Below, in pieces: positions 44,310 through 52,796 of a stretch of 64,000 nucleotides of DNA (its first letter is position 1; the number at the start of each line of letters is the position of its first letter). Source of the DNA: Parvularcula sp964219355 (lineage in GTDB: Bacteria; Pseudomonadota; Alphaproteobacteria; Caulobacterales; Parvularculaceae); assembly GCA_964219355.1 (NCBI GenBank), contig CAXPOZ010000005.1, forward strand, positions 310,001 to 374,000, in the 5' to 3' direction. The notes below the pieces were generated by a model, which was given only the letters and a program-made list of their open reading frames with translations, had not been told where the DNA came from and did no database searches. Position numbers and translations under genes: made by a program.

Positions 44310-45059
44310 ATGCCGCGTCCCCCTGCCAAACGCCCCCCTTCAAAGCCCGACCGGGATGGTCCCGTCTGGATCTATGGCCGTCATGCCGTGGCGGCAGTCC
44401 TGACGAACCGGACCCGTCATCAGCACAAGCTGCTTGCAACAAAAAACGCGCTCGACTGGCTGAAGGAACACGGGCTTGAGATCGGGATCGAGCCGGTGAC
44501 CCCGAAACTGCTCGATGATTCGCTGCCCGCAGGGGCGGTCCATCAGGGTCTCGCCGTCAAGGTGGCTCCCCTACCCGATTACAAGCTCGATGATGTTTGC
44601 GATCCGGCCAAGCCCGGCCCCGTCGTCATTCTCGATCAGGTCACCGACCCCCAGAATATAGGCGCCATCTTCCGTGCCGCTGCCGCCTTTGGCGCGCAAG
44701 CCATCATCGCGCAGGATCGGCGCACCCCGCCGCTTTCAGGCGCGCTTGCCAAAGCCGCGGTCGGAGCGGTCGAAACTGTCCCCTTCGTCAGTGTCGTGAA
44801 CATTTCCCGTAGCCTGACCCGTCTTCAGGAGATTGGCTTTCACACCGCAGGACTGGCGGGCGAAGGCGCAACCTCTCTGCCTGAATTTAAAAGCGATCGT
44901 CCAGTCGCTCTTGTTCTGGGAGCGGAGGGTAAGGGTCTGCGCGAACTCGTTCGCGAGACTTGCGAGACACTGGTGTCGATCCCAATTGCGCCTGATGTCG
45001 AAAGCCTCAATGTCGCCAGCGCCGCCTCTATCAGTCTTTATGCCCTCACGAGGGGCTAA
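44310..45059 (+). CDS. rlmB: RlmB-type 23S rRNA 2'-O-methyltransferase (SpoU/TrmH)
   Basis: The 249-residue protein has the N-terminal L30e-like substrate domain (WIYGRHAVAAVLTN, HQGLAVKVAPLPD). It also has the SpoU knot domain with motif 1 LDQVTDPQNIGAIFRAAAAFG, motif 2 LVLGAEGKGLR and motif 3 IPIAPDVESLNVASAASISLY. These bind S-adenosylmethionine in trefoil-knot methylases. It probably methylates G2251 of 23S rRNA. It lies divergent from the DksA-like gene. Confidence 0.92.
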   Translation: MPRPPAKRPPSKPDRDGPVWIYGRHAVAAVLTNRTRHQHKLLATKNALDWLKEHGLEIGIEPVTPKLLDDSLPAGAVHQGLAVKVAPLPDYKLDDVCDPAKPGPVVILDQVTDPQNIGAIFRAAAAFGAQAIIAQDRRTPPLSGALAKAAVGAVETVPFVSVVNISRSLTRLQEIGFHTAGLAGEGATSLPEFKSDRPVALVLGAEGKGLRELVRETCETLVSIPIAPDVESLNVASAASISLYALTRG

Positions 45060-45137
45060 TTTCCCTCTCAATTGAAAGTTGCCGGTCGCACTATTTGCGG
45101 CTATAAGTAATGCGGGCACTAAACTGGGGACTCTCCT

Positions 45138-46265
45138 ATGACCAAATATCTTGCGCTTTGCAGCGCATTGCTCGTGGCTGCATGCTCGACGACACCGCTG
45201 CCAGCAAAACGGCCGCTGTCAGATGACCATCTTCAACAGCTTGCAACGACGAATGTCGTCACCAGCGAGAACGTCCAGGGCGTGAAGGCCGGATGGTTCC
45301 AGCAGGACAGCTCCGCCACCACCGCACAATACGGGCTCATCGGCGCGCTCGTCAGTGCGACCATGGACGGCATTGCCAATGCAGGTCCCGCCTCACGCGC
45401 AAGAGCGATCTCCGATGAAATCGCAACTGTCATCGAACCCGAAGAACTCGACCGTATGCTGACCGCCGCTATCGTCAAGGCGAAGGAAACTGATGAAATG
45501 ACCACCACCGTCAATTACGGTGAGGTCAGCTCAATCCAGAAAGTGCTGCACAGCGACCCAATCGATGACAGCATCAGCGTCACGACGGATTATATCCTCT
45601 CCGAGGATGCAACGACGCTGAAAGTCATTGCCAATGTCTCCTATGAGAACAAGGAGATCCCATACGTCACGCCGTTCACATTCGAAGACTCTGTGCCGAA
45701 AAGCGAAGAGGAAGGCCCTCTCTACAAGAACATCTTCGCCTACATCTCCGATCAGCAGGAAATTCCTCCTCTGACGGATGAGATGAAGGCGGAACTTGTC
45801 GAGATTGTGAAGGCTTCCTACCGCGATGAAGATGGCCAGCTTCCGACTGACGGCGTTGCCTTCAAGAAACTGACCCGGGATCTTGAGAACGCCAAGGACG
45901 ACAAGCTGTCGAACAGCGAAGCTTCGATCTTCACAGCCAAGAAATGGACCGAGAATGAAGGCGAATTTCTGTACCGGGAGCTTGCCAAGGCGCATGATTT
46001 CATCGCCCGCTATATCATCATCGACATGAACGACACATCGATCCCGAGCATCGAAGACGAAGACGTCATTGTCGAAGAGCTGGAAGATTTCCGCACCATC
46101 ACGCGTGCAGGCGGCGTTGTGAATGCCGGTTCCTACGTCTCAACTCCCGGCAATTACGTCGGTACGGTGACATTCGGGAATGCACAGGCCGTCACGAAAG
46201 AAGCCGAGGATAGGCTCTACGAGCTTCATAAAGAGGCCCGCAAAGCCAAGAAGAACAACAAGTAA
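45138..46265 (+). CDS. Unknown lipoprotein, 375 residues
   Basis: I recognise no domain. A lipobox (LLVAAC, Cys16) indicates lipid attachment, and the mature part is soluble and acidic. Residues about 60-85 form a hydrophobic stretch (YGLIGALVSATMDGIANAG). Beta-rich repeats around YGEVSSIQKVL and TTDYILSEDATTLKVIANVSYENKEI follow. A long helical segment ends in a Lys-rich tail (EARKAKKNNK). A short lipoprotein gene follows 32 bp later, so the two may be one operon. Confidence 0.8.
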   Translation: MTKYLALCSALLVAACSTTPLPAKRPLSDDHLQQLATTNVVTSENVQGVKAGWFQQDSSATTAQYGLIGALVSATMDGIANAGPASRARAISDEIATVIEPEELDRMLTAAIVKAKETDEMTTTVNYGEVSSIQKVLHSDPIDDSISVTTDYILSEDATTLKVIANVSYENKEIPYVTPFTFEDSVPKSEEEGPLYKNIFAYISDQQEIPPLTDEMKAELVEIVKASYRDEDGQLPTDGVAFKKLTRDLENAKDDKLSNSEASIFTAKKWTENEGEFLYRELAKAHDFIARYIIIDMNDTSIPSIEDEDVIVEELEDFRTITRAGGVVNAGSYVSTPGNYVGTVTFGNAQAVTKEAEDRLYELHKEARKAKKNNK

Positions 46266-46297
46266 GCGCCGCGCGCTGAATCGATCGGGGGCTGAGT

Positions 46298-46795
46298 ATG
46301 CGTCACATGACTTTCACCAGAGGGACCATCGCGCTCTCAGCCTTCGTCCTACTCTCTGGCTGTTACTCCATGGAAAGCCAGTACCGGCCTAGAGAATCCG
46401 CCGATCAGCCAAAGACCGGCTATTTCGAAACCCAGCGGCCTGACGGCACCTATGAGCTGAGCGTGGTTGCGGCCGTCCGCTCACGGTCGGTTGCGGTCTC
46501 TGAGCCGATGGAGCTGTGGGAACGCCGGGCCGAGGAGCTTTGCGGGCATGATGAATATGCCATGCGGATCTTCCATACCTATGGCGCCGCCGGCAGTGAC
46601 GGGCTCGGCTCCCGGGTCGGCAGCTATGTGCTGAATGGCCTTCTCAGTTGTGACGGGGATGAAAGTGCCCTCACCCGCATGACCGATGCCAGCGACACCG
46701 TCGAAGAGCTTGAAGATATCCTTCCGGAAACGGATGAAGCCGACATGGATGATCTTGACGAGATCGAGGATACCGAGACCGACACGTCGCTCTAG
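46298..46795 (+). CDS. Unknown small acidic lipoprotein, 165 residues
   Basis: The signal peptide has the lipobox LLSGCYS. The mature protein has a compact part with two Cys (LCGHDEY and LLSCDGD) that may pair. A strongly acidic tail of about 40 residues rich in D and E ends the protein. No family is recognised. It starts at the first ATG (46298); another in-frame ATG at 46307 is possible. It sits next to the 375-residue lipoprotein gene and converges with the SPFH gene. Confidence 0.78.
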   Translation: MRHMTFTRGTIALSAFVLLSGCYSMESQYRPRESADQPKTGYFETQRPDGTYELSVVAAVRSRSVAVSEPMELWERRAEELCGHDEYAMRIFHTYGAAGSDGLGSRVGSYVLNGLLSCDGDESALTRMTDASDTVEELEDILPETDEADMDDLDEIEDTETDTSL

Positions 46796-46839
46796 GCTGA
46801 CTTTCACGCGGCGGATTCTCATTGCCTCCAACAAAAAGA

Positions 46840-46878
46840 GGCTGCCACCGCCCCGCATCGCGCGGATTGGTGACAGCC
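46840..46878. terminator. Possible bidirectional terminator hairpin
   Basis: GGCTGCCACC (46840-46849) and GGTGACAGCC (46869-46878) form a 9-bp stem with one mismatch between convergent genes. AAAAAGA precedes it, giving a T-run on the minus strand for the SPFH gene. CTTAAT follows on the plus strand, which is a weak T-run. Confidence 0.5.
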
Positions 46879-46885
46879 CTTAATG

Positions 46886-48046
46886 TCAGCGGGCCTCCGC
46901 CTCTCCCCGCGGGGAAAGTGAGACCAGCCGGTCGACAATGGCATTGAGGCCATCGCCGCCCGTATGGACATCCATGCGGCCGATTTTCTCGGTCACACGT
47001 TCCAGCGCTTCGAGCTCTTTGAGCCGCAGAAGCGTCGGGTTGTCTTCCATCAGCCGTGCCGTGTTCAGAAGCGACCGCGTGGCCGCCACTTCTTCCCGGC
47101 GTCGGATGACATTGGCCTGAGCGGTTTTTTCCGCTTCGACCACTTTGTTGATCAGGGCCCGCATTTCCCCCGGCAGGATCACGTCCTTGATGCCGAGTTC
47201 AGCGATATCGACCCCGATGTCGCCAAGCTCGCGGGTCACATGGGCCCCGATCTCGGCGTCAACTTTCTCACGGTCGTTCAGCACCTCGTCGAGGGTCCGC
47301 CCGCCAACAGCTTCGCGCACGGCGAACTGGACGAGCTTGTAGACGTGTGCGTTGTAGTCCGGCACGGAAAGAACAGCTTTCGCTGCATCCCGTACACGAA
47401 CGAATGCCGTGAGGGTGACACGCAAGGAAACCCTGTCTTTCGTCAGGATCTCCTGCGCCGTGACTTCGAGCGGGACCGAACGGGTATCGACAGTCCTTGC
47501 CGAGACATGCCGGCCGACCTGCCAGAAACCATAACGGCCCGGACCGAGCGTCTCGGCCAGCTCGCCATCAAAGAAGACGAGCCCGACTTCGGACGCCCCG
47601 ACGGATACGGTCGCGATCGCTTTACCGGAAACCCGGGTCGGCATGACCGCTTTTTCGTATGCTGTCAGTTCCGCCTTGGTCAGCATCGGGTTGGCCTCGA
47701 CGTCGATACGAGTCACCTCGACCGTATCAAGACCTTTCCAGAAATGAACTGCCTGGCCCGGATGAACGACCATCGACGGACGGCCGTCAAGTTTGACGAC
47801 AGCCACCTCGCCTTCACGAACGCGCACGGTCTCGAGCACCCGGTCTGCCAGTTCCGGGTGGCGTTTTTCTATCAGATCAGCCCACGGACTTGTAAACTGT
47901 CCGCGCACGTCAAATAGTTCGCATGTCATTCGTCCGGCGATATCCCAGAAGCGATATCTGCCCGGTTCAAGAACATTCAGAAGGCGGCCATCCCGGATGA
48001 GGAGGCCGCGCTGGTTTTCGGCAACCACAACGCTTTTAAACAACAT
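46886..48046 (-). CDS. SPFH (slipin/band 7) membrane-associated protein
   Basis: The 386-residue protein has SPFH-type blocks. RPSMVVHPGQAVHFW is followed by the core band-7 region (SVPLEVTAQEILTKDRVSLRVTLTAFVRVRDAAKAV) and the QFAVREAVGGRTLDEVL, NDREKVDAEIGAHV and DIAELGIKDVILPGEMRALI segments. The usual N-terminal hairpin is replaced by a folded N-terminal part, VVAENQRGLLIRDGRLLNVL. Slipin-like proteins organise membrane microdomains or regulate proteases. GAGGAGGGCTTC precedes the ATG. I do not see a paired NfeD-type gene. Confidence 0.88.
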   Translation of the reverse strand: MLFKSVVVAENQRGLLIRDGRLLNVLEPGRYRFWDIAGRMTCELFDVRGQFTSPWADLIEKRHPELADRVLETVRVREGEVAVVKLDGRPSMVVHPGQAVHFWKGLDTVEVTRIDVEANPMLTKAELTAYEKAVMPTRVSGKAIATVSVGASEVGLVFFDGELAETLGPGRYGFWQVGRHVSARTVDTRSVPLEVTAQEILTKDRVSLRVTLTAFVRVRDAAKAVLSVPDYNAHVYKLVQFAVREAVGGRTLDEVLNDREKVDAEIGAHVTRELGDIGVDIAELGIKDVILPGEMRALINKVVEAEKTAQANVIRRREEVAATRSLLNTARLMEDNPTLLRLKELEALERVTEKIGRMDVHTGGDGLNAIVDRLVSLSPRGEAEAR

Positions 48047-48485
48047 CGTGAAGCCCTCCTCTCAAAAAACCAGAGCCCAATGCCCCGGCGGGACAGGGCA
48101 CGTAGTCGGATGATTTCCACATTGCAATCTGATTTCAGATGAAAGTTTCACGACACGGAGAGACTGTGTCATTTTTACCGCTTGGGAGGAGAAAGACAGG
48201 TTTGGCGGGAGCCGTTCGCCTGTCTGCCGCGCGGATGAGCGCATGGGCCGGTTGCTTCTCGCCGCATTTATTCGCCCACAGACAGAAAGGCCGCATAACC
48301 AATCCCTGGAAGACGAATGCCTGTGGCACATCGCCATGGCCGCCGCACCCATACAGGGCGGGCAGAAAGGTGCTTCAGAGAATGGCGCCGCAGATGTCAG
48401 GCCCGAAGGGCCCTCTTCCCGCTTTGCCGCCCTCTTCGGCGGAACGGCCCCCGCCTCCCCATCAGGAAGTTGGCGTGACAGGCCA

Positions 48486-48557
48486 ATTTTGGAGCGGGGA
48501 TCGAACCCGCAACACCTAGATTATGAGTCTAGTGCTCTACCCTTGAGCTATCCATGT
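48486..48557 (-). tRNA. tRNA-Met(CAT)-like gene with imperfect acceptor stem
   Basis: The reverse strand shows D-arm GCTC-AAGGGTA-GAGC, anticodon stem CTAGA/TCTAG around CTCATAA (anticodon CAT, 48523-48525) and T-arm GCGGG-TTCGATC-CCCGC, all canonical. The acceptor reads 5' ACATGGA and 3' TCCAAAA, so only 4 of 7 pairs form. A perfect partner TTTTGGA would exist if ACAT (inside TTTTACATGGA) were removed. CCA is not encoded. Its 5' end overlaps the neighbouring tRNA-like gene at 48557. Confidence 0.6.
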
Positions 48558-48630
48558 AAAACCAGGAGGACTCGAACCCCCAATCTCTCGCCTTCAGGAC
48601 GAGTGCCTTTTCCGATTTGGCTATGGTCTT
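48557..48630 (-). tRNA. tRNA-like gene, anticodon loop CCTGAAG (TGA by position)
   Basis: The reverse strand has acceptor AAGACCA/TGGTTTT (one G-U) with discriminator A, D-stem GCC/GGC with GG in the loop, anticodon stem CTCGT/GCGAG, a 5-nt variable loop and T-arm GGGGG-TTCGAGT-CCTCC. The anticodon loop CCTGAAG places TGA at 34-36, but position 33 is C, and a Ser tRNA would need a long variable arm. A shifted GAA reading is possible. CCA is not encoded. The identity is unresolved. Confidence 0.55.
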
Positions 48631-48857
48631 GGCATACATTGCCGTGGAACGCAGGGACCGAGACGGGCTGCACCGGCGGGGTCTCAGGAGCCCCAACCAT
48701 ACGACAAGTGAACGCGAGAGCAGATGGATACTCTTTCTGCCGTTGTCCAGAATTCGGACAAAGAAAATCTGGCTTTACTTCGTGCTGTTGCCGATCCGCA
48801 ACAATCTCGTGATGCTATTTGTACTGACCTTTGACATGCATCGGCACGCAATCGAGC

Positions 48858-50717
48858 CTAATCACCGACGAGATAATCATTCCCGTCACTGCCGATAATA
48901 TAGTCATTCCCCTCGCCGCCAATGATCACGTCATTGCCGTCATCGCCAACGAGCAGATCATCCCCTTCATTGCCGTGAAGGACGTCATCTCCGTCATCGC
49001 CAAAAAAGCGGTCCTCCGCTTGCCCGCCTAAGAGGGTGTCGTCGCCCTCGCCAAGCTCTGCGAGAATCCGCAAGCTGCTGCCGATGGCACTGAGGAGATC
49101 ATGACTGCCTGTATCACCACTTGCGCTGATCGACAGTGTCTCGATGTTTTCGAAGGCAATGGTCGGCAATTCATCGCTCCAGATGACCAACCCATCGCTT
49201 ATTGTGATATCGAGATCAAGATCCGTATACTGCCCTTGCAGAATGAGGTGATCCTGTCCTTCCCCGCCATTGAGGACATTCACATCGCCGACACGCTCAT
49301 AGATAACATCATCGCCGCCTCCGGCAAGGATGGTATCGTTGCCAAATCCCCCATCGAAACTTTCATCCCCGTCCGCACCAGTCCCCACATCATCGCCATC
49401 GCCGAGCACCATGGAAAAGCCGAGAATTTCAGACGACCCGTCAATCACATCATCGCCAGATGTACCGCGCAGCAAAAGATAATCGGAATATTGTAGCACT
49501 GCCGCACCGGTATAATCGATCAGTATCCGCTCGAATTCATCAATCTGAAGAAAGCCGCCAAGTGACGTCTCAAAGAGGACGGACGCAGGATCATTGGTGT
49601 TGTCGCGCAACCCGCCAAAAACCTGGCTGGAAATGATGTGAAGGAAATCATGGCCACCCCCGCCATTGAACGTCCCCAGCATATCCGGGCTGACCGTGAC
49701 TTCATCATCCCCATCGCCGCCATAGAGAAGAATTCTCCGCTCGGCGAATTCGCGCGCATCCCAGATGTCTGCTTCGTCACCACCAAGGAGCAAGGCGCTT
49801 GTCGGCACGGTTGCAAAACCGGGCTCATGCCAAAACAGGAATTTTTCAATCGAACGGAAAGTTGCCTCAACCTCTCCGCCTTGCGTCGAATAGGTCAGAA
49901 TGACCTCTTCGGATGGGTCCGATTCGCTTGAAATAAAGATCTGCGGCAGGAAGAATTCATCCGTCGTGACACTATCTGCGCCGTCACCGCCTTCAATTGT
50001 ATCCGCACCGATGGCGAAGAGCATGATTTCGTCATTGCCGTCACCGCCACGGACCAGATCATCGCCCTCACCGGGGAGAAGTATGTCGTTACCGCTCCCG
50101 CCATCGAGAATGTCATCACCGGCGTCACCGCTCAGCTCATCATTACCCGCAAACCCGTTGAGGTTATCCTCGCCGGCACCGCCCGCTATCTCATTATCCT
50201 TATCAAGATTATTGAGGAAGGACGACGGCGTCTCATAATTACCAAGCAAGTTAAGGTATTCTGTAATGCTGGTACCGTTCCCGTCGGCTCCTGCATCAGT
50301 TCCGCCCGACAGGATAAAATCCCGCAATCCGCCAACACCAAGAAGATGAGCGCCCGCGATCATGCCTGACTTGGTCAGGGTCACGCCATTGAGCGTTTGC
50401 TGATCATAAAATTCGAGGTCGTTGAAACGGATCCGTGCCCAGAGGAGTAAGAACCATTCTTCAGCCGCCAGGTCCTGTGCGGATGGGCTGTCGAGGAAAT
50501 CCTCTACACTGAAGACATCATATTTCCCGGTGAATGTTCCGTTGAAGTCATTGTCGAAAGGCGAGCCGTCATTGGTCACAAAGCCCAGATCAACGAGTGC
50601 AGCCTCTCCGAACTGATAGGCGCCCAGATATCCGCCCGTACTGATGACGCTGTAATTGCCGCTCGACTCACGTTGCCGCAGCGCTTCGAAGAATTCCTCG
50701 TAAGTGCCAGTAAACAT
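48858..50717 (-). CDS. Lysozyme-like/RTX fusion, putative type I-secreted peptidoglycan hydrolase
   Basis: Residues 1 to about 160 form a lysozyme-like domain starting FFEALRQRESSGNYSV, with E17 in the ESS position of Slt-type transglycosylases and GYLGAYQFG (residues 29-37) as the substrate-loop motif. RTX nonapeptides follow in blocks at about 175-240, 420-470 and 545-619, separated by a beta-rich region. The last repeat ends at the C-terminus. There is no Sec signal, so type I secretion with calcium-dependent folding is expected. GAGGTTGG precedes the ATG. No T1SS genes are adjacent. Confidence 0.88.
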   Translation of the reverse strand: MFTGTYEEFFEALRQRESSGNYSVISTGGYLGAYQFGEAALVDLGFVTNDGSPFDNDFNGTFTGKYDVFSVEDFLDSPSAQDLAAEEWFLLLWARIRFNDLEFYDQQTLNGVTLTKSGMIAGAHLLGVGGLRDFILSGGTDAGADGNGTSITEYLNLLGNYETPSSFLNNLDKDNEIAGGAGEDNLNGFAGNDELSGDAGDDILDGGSGNDILLPGEGDDLVRGGDGNDEIMLFAIGADTIEGGDGADSVTTDEFFLPQIFISSESDPSEEVILTYSTQGGEVEATFRSIEKFLFWHEPGFATVPTSALLLGGDEADIWDAREFAERRILLYGGDGDDEVTVSPDMLGTFNGGGGHDFLHIISSQVFGGLRDNTNDPASVLFETSLGGFLQIDEFERILIDYTGAAVLQYSDYLLLRGTSGDDVIDGSSEILGFSMVLGDGDDVGTGADGDESFDGGFGNDTILAGGGDDVIYERVGDVNVLNGGEGQDHLILQGQYTDLDLDITISDGLVIWSDELPTIAFENIETLSISASGDTGSHDLLSAIGSSLRILAELGEGDDTLLGGQAEDRFFGDDGDDVLHGNEGDDLLVGDDGNDVIIGGEGNDYIIGSDGNDYLVGD

Positions 50718-50795
50718 GCCGAGCCAACCTCATCTTCCGTGTCCCTGGCGAACGATCACACTATAGCAAAAGTTGTCCAGGCGGATAGGCACAAG

Positions 50796-50826
50796 AAAAA
50801 GGCGCATCGTGGGGCAACGATGCGCC
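50796..50826 (-). terminator. Intrinsic terminator downstream of the EF-hand gene
   Basis: On the minus strand a perfect 10-bp stem (GGCGCATCGT/ACGATGCGCC) with a 6-nt loop is followed by TTTTTC. It lies 37 bp past the EF-hand gene stop and about 80 bp upstream of the lysozyme/RTX gene start. Confidence 0.85.
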
Positions 50827-50862
50827 TTGCTCAATCACATCCCCCTGAAGGGAACGGACGAA

Positions 50863-51390
50863 TTACCCCCGCGGCTGGGCCGGGCGCGCCATGGCGGAGG
50901 CAAAGCGTTCAAGTTCGTGACTTTTCAGCGTGCCGTCACGATTGGTATCGGCCTTCTCCATCAAAGAGAGGCGATAGGCGGTGAAGCCCTCTTCACTCAT
51001 CTCGCCATTGTCGGCGAACTGATGGAAAGCCCGGCGGGCAACGGCATCGATCGAGCCGCGCTCGGTGTGGCTGACCTGATCAGGCGTGCCGTCTGGAAGG
51101 CGGATCTGCATCTCGCTCTTACCTTCAATAGTCACGGTCCGGTTGAACCGGGCAAGCTCTGCCAAGACCAGCGCGTGGCCGGCGAACTCATCGGCGTCCA
51201 GCGTGCTCGAGCGGTCGATATCGACTTTGGCGAAGAGCGCCTTGGCGTCAGCTTCAATATCGGTCGCCGTCACAGAAGTCGCGGCCACACCGAATGCGTG
51301 GTTGAACGCGCCTTTCATCGGGCTGGCGGTCGTTGCGGCACCAATCAGCAGCGCTGTGGCGGCGAGGCCGGCAGGAACAAACTTTTTCAT
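50863..51390 (-). CDS. Secreted EF-hand domain protein
   Basis: The 175-residue protein has a signal peptide (MKKFVPAG... to about residue 25). Two canonical EF-hand loops follow: DIDRSSTLDADEF (about residues 56-68) and DTNRDGTLKSHEL (about 146-158). It is probably a periplasmic or secreted calcium-binding protein. AAGGAG lies upstream of the ATG. It lies beside the calcium-binding RTX genes, but no functional link is shown. Confidence 0.88.
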   Translation of the reverse strand: MKKFVPAGLAATALLIGAATTASPMKGAFNHAFGVAATSVTATDIEADAKALFAKVDIDRSSTLDADEFAGHALVLAELARFNRTVTIEGKSEMQIRLPDGTPDQVSHTERGSIDAVARRAFHQFADNGEMSEEGFTAYRLSLMEKADTNRDGTLKSHELERFASAMARPAQPRG

Positions 51391-51576
51391 GGTCAGGGCT
51401 CCTTCCCTTCGATGATCAAAAGATAGTTCGCTTCCCGGGACATCAATGTGACAAGGATCACATGCATTAAGGTTTTCTCGTGGAATCTGCGCCTCAGCTT
51501 AGCCCCGATTCCGTATGTATTTTGTTCTGTGCCGATTTTAACTCACTGTTTTTGCTAATTTATTTTTGAGCGCACG

Positions 51577-51606
51577 AAAAAAGGCGCCTCAAAAGAGACG
51601 CCTTTT
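51577..51606 (-). terminator. Intrinsic terminator of ndk
   Basis: On the minus strand, AAAAGGCGTCTC-TTTT-GAGGCGCCTTTTTT forms an 11-of-12-bp stem followed by a T-run, 33 bp past the ndk stop. Confidence 0.88.
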
Positions 51607-51638
51607 CCCGCATTCATGAAAAATGTGTCGGAGAGCGC

Positions 51639-52061
51639 TTAGCCGACGATTTCGTCGTCAGAGAAGAAGAACGCGATCTCTTCTTTGGCCGTGTCCGGGC
51701 CGTCAGAGCCATGAACCGAGTTGGCTTCGATCGACTCAGCGAATTCCTTGCGGATCGTGCCCGGTGCCGCATCGGCCGGGTTGGTCGCGCCCATGATCTC
51801 ACGGTTCTTCGCGATGGCGTCTTCGCCTTCGAGAACCTGAACGACGACCGGGCCGGAAATCATGAAGTTGACGAGGTCCATATAGAAAGGACGCTCGGCA
51901 TGGACAGCGTAGAACTGCTTGGCCTGCTCTTCGGTCATGTGAATGCGCTTGGAGGCAACGACGCGCAGGCCGCCCTCTTCGAACTTTTCAATGATCTTGC
52001 CGGTCAGATTGCGGCGGGTGGCGTCGGGTTTGATGATGGAGAAGGTGCGTTGCAGCGCCAT
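51639..52061 (-). CDS. ndk: Nucleoside diphosphate kinase
   Basis: The 140-residue protein is a standard Ndk. It has FSIIKPDATRRN, the active-site histidine H117 in ANSVHGSD, and the GTIRKEF and F(F)SDDEIV segments. It transfers the terminal phosphate among nucleoside triphosphates through phosphohistidine. The ATG at 52061 begins MALQRTF, the family start; an in-frame start at 52091 is not favoured. An intrinsic terminator follows. Confidence 0.97.
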   Translation of the reverse strand: MALQRTFSIIKPDATRRNLTGKIIEKFEEGGLRVVASKRIHMTEEQAKQFYAVHAERPFYMDLVNFMISGPVVVQVLEGEDAIAKNREIMGATNPADAAPGTIRKEFAESIEANSVHGSDGPDTAKEEIAFFFSDDEIVG

Positions 52062-52156
52062 GGTTCGGTCTTTCCTTATTGGAGGGAGCAAAAATTTCCG
52101 CGGCGCATAACAACGGCCTGCCCCAAGAGCAAGGCAGGCTGCGCTTTTCCCTTGGT

Positions 52157-52636
52157 CTAATTGCGGCTCGGAAAAATGCCCGAGACGCAGATGTGATAGC
52201 CGATGGCCAGCGTTGGCGGCGCCGTCATGATTGGCGCGCCGCCCACAACGACCGGATCATTGCCCGGAGCTGTCTCAATTGAAGCGCTCGGCGGCGTGAC
52301 CACCTCGGCCCCTGCCTTGCTGCCCACCCGGCGATCCGAAAGTCCCGGCCCCTGCCCGTAACCGACGGGGCTGCGCCCGCGCAGATCGGGCAGCGCGAAT
52401 GTCGTGCGGCCATCGCCGCCATAAATCGTGCCCAGAAGCGAGAAGAGCGCGGTGTTCTGGGAAATATCCATCATACGGCCATCCGCTGGCAGCCAGTTCC
52501 GGGGTGTGAAATTCCCGGCAAACATGCCGATTTCACCCAGATAGCATTCCTGCGCGGAGGCGCTGGTCCCGGCCATGGCCACGCCGCCCGCCATAAGGCC
52601 GAGTGCAACGCCTACGGATCTCTTGAGTTTCTTCAT
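52157..52636 (-). CDS. Secreted tail-collar (microcystin-dependent-like) protein
   Basis: The 159-residue protein starts with a signal peptide (to about ASAQE, residue 30). It then has the phage tail-collar domain, with GEIGMFAGNFTPRNWLPADGR, FSLLGTIYGGDGRTTFALPDLRGRSPVG and a C-terminal YHICVSG. Proteins of this type are often called microcystin-dependent protein (MdpB). A signal peptide on the collar domain suggests export rather than a phage particle, and no other phage gene is near. CGGGGATAAATC precedes the ATG. Confidence 0.88.
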   Translation of the reverse strand: MKKLKRSVGVALGLMAGGVAMAGTSASAQECYLGEIGMFAGNFTPRNWLPADGRMMDISQNTALFSLLGTIYGGDGRTTFALPDLRGRSPVGYGQGPGLSDRRVGSKAGAEVVTPPSASIETAPGNDPVVVGGAPIMTAPPTLAIGYHICVSGIFPSRN

Positions 52637-52729
52637 GATTTATCCCCGTGGATGAGAAGCCCGGCGAAATGCCGGTTGAGCGTTGCAATTGCCATGTGTC
52701 GGGCACGGCCACCAAGACCCGCCGCCATT

Positions 52730-52787
52730 ACTCAACTTATCGGTTGAGTTTATTCGATGCGCATGTTACTCAACCACCAAGTTGAAA
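52730..52787 (+). promoter_or_regulatory. Two ArsR operator-like inverted repeats
   Basis: ACTCAAC-N6-GTTGAGT at 52730-52749 is a perfect 7-bp inverted repeat. A second copy, ACTCAAC-N6-GTTGAAA, lies at 52768-52787, with centres 38 bp apart. The second ends 10 bp before the ArsR ATG, over the ribosome-binding region. This is the arrangement expected for autoregulation by the ArsR-type repressor. Confidence 0.65.
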
Positions 52788-52796
52788 GATAAGCTC

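Larger units (their letters stand above)
48047..48857. other. Non-coding region with two tRNA-like genes
   Basis: This 811-bp gap between the SPFH gene and the RTX fusion gene holds the two overlapping tRNA-like genes (48486-48630), but no protein gene I can support. The open frames across the tRNA part are translations of tRNA sequence. A palindrome TTGTCC-AGAATTC-GGACAA lies at 48743-48761. The rest shows no recognisable signal. Confidence 0.6.

Noticed and set aside
48743..48761. TTGTCC-AGAATTC-GGACAA palindrome as a terminator or operator
   Set aside because: No T-run follows and no gene start is near; possibly chance.
48243..48812. 189-codon frame across the tRNA-like genes
   Set aside because: The translated part is the usual nonsense translation of tRNA DNA.
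52157..52636. Prophage suggested by the tail-collar protein
   Set aside because: It has a signal peptide and no phage genes nearby.
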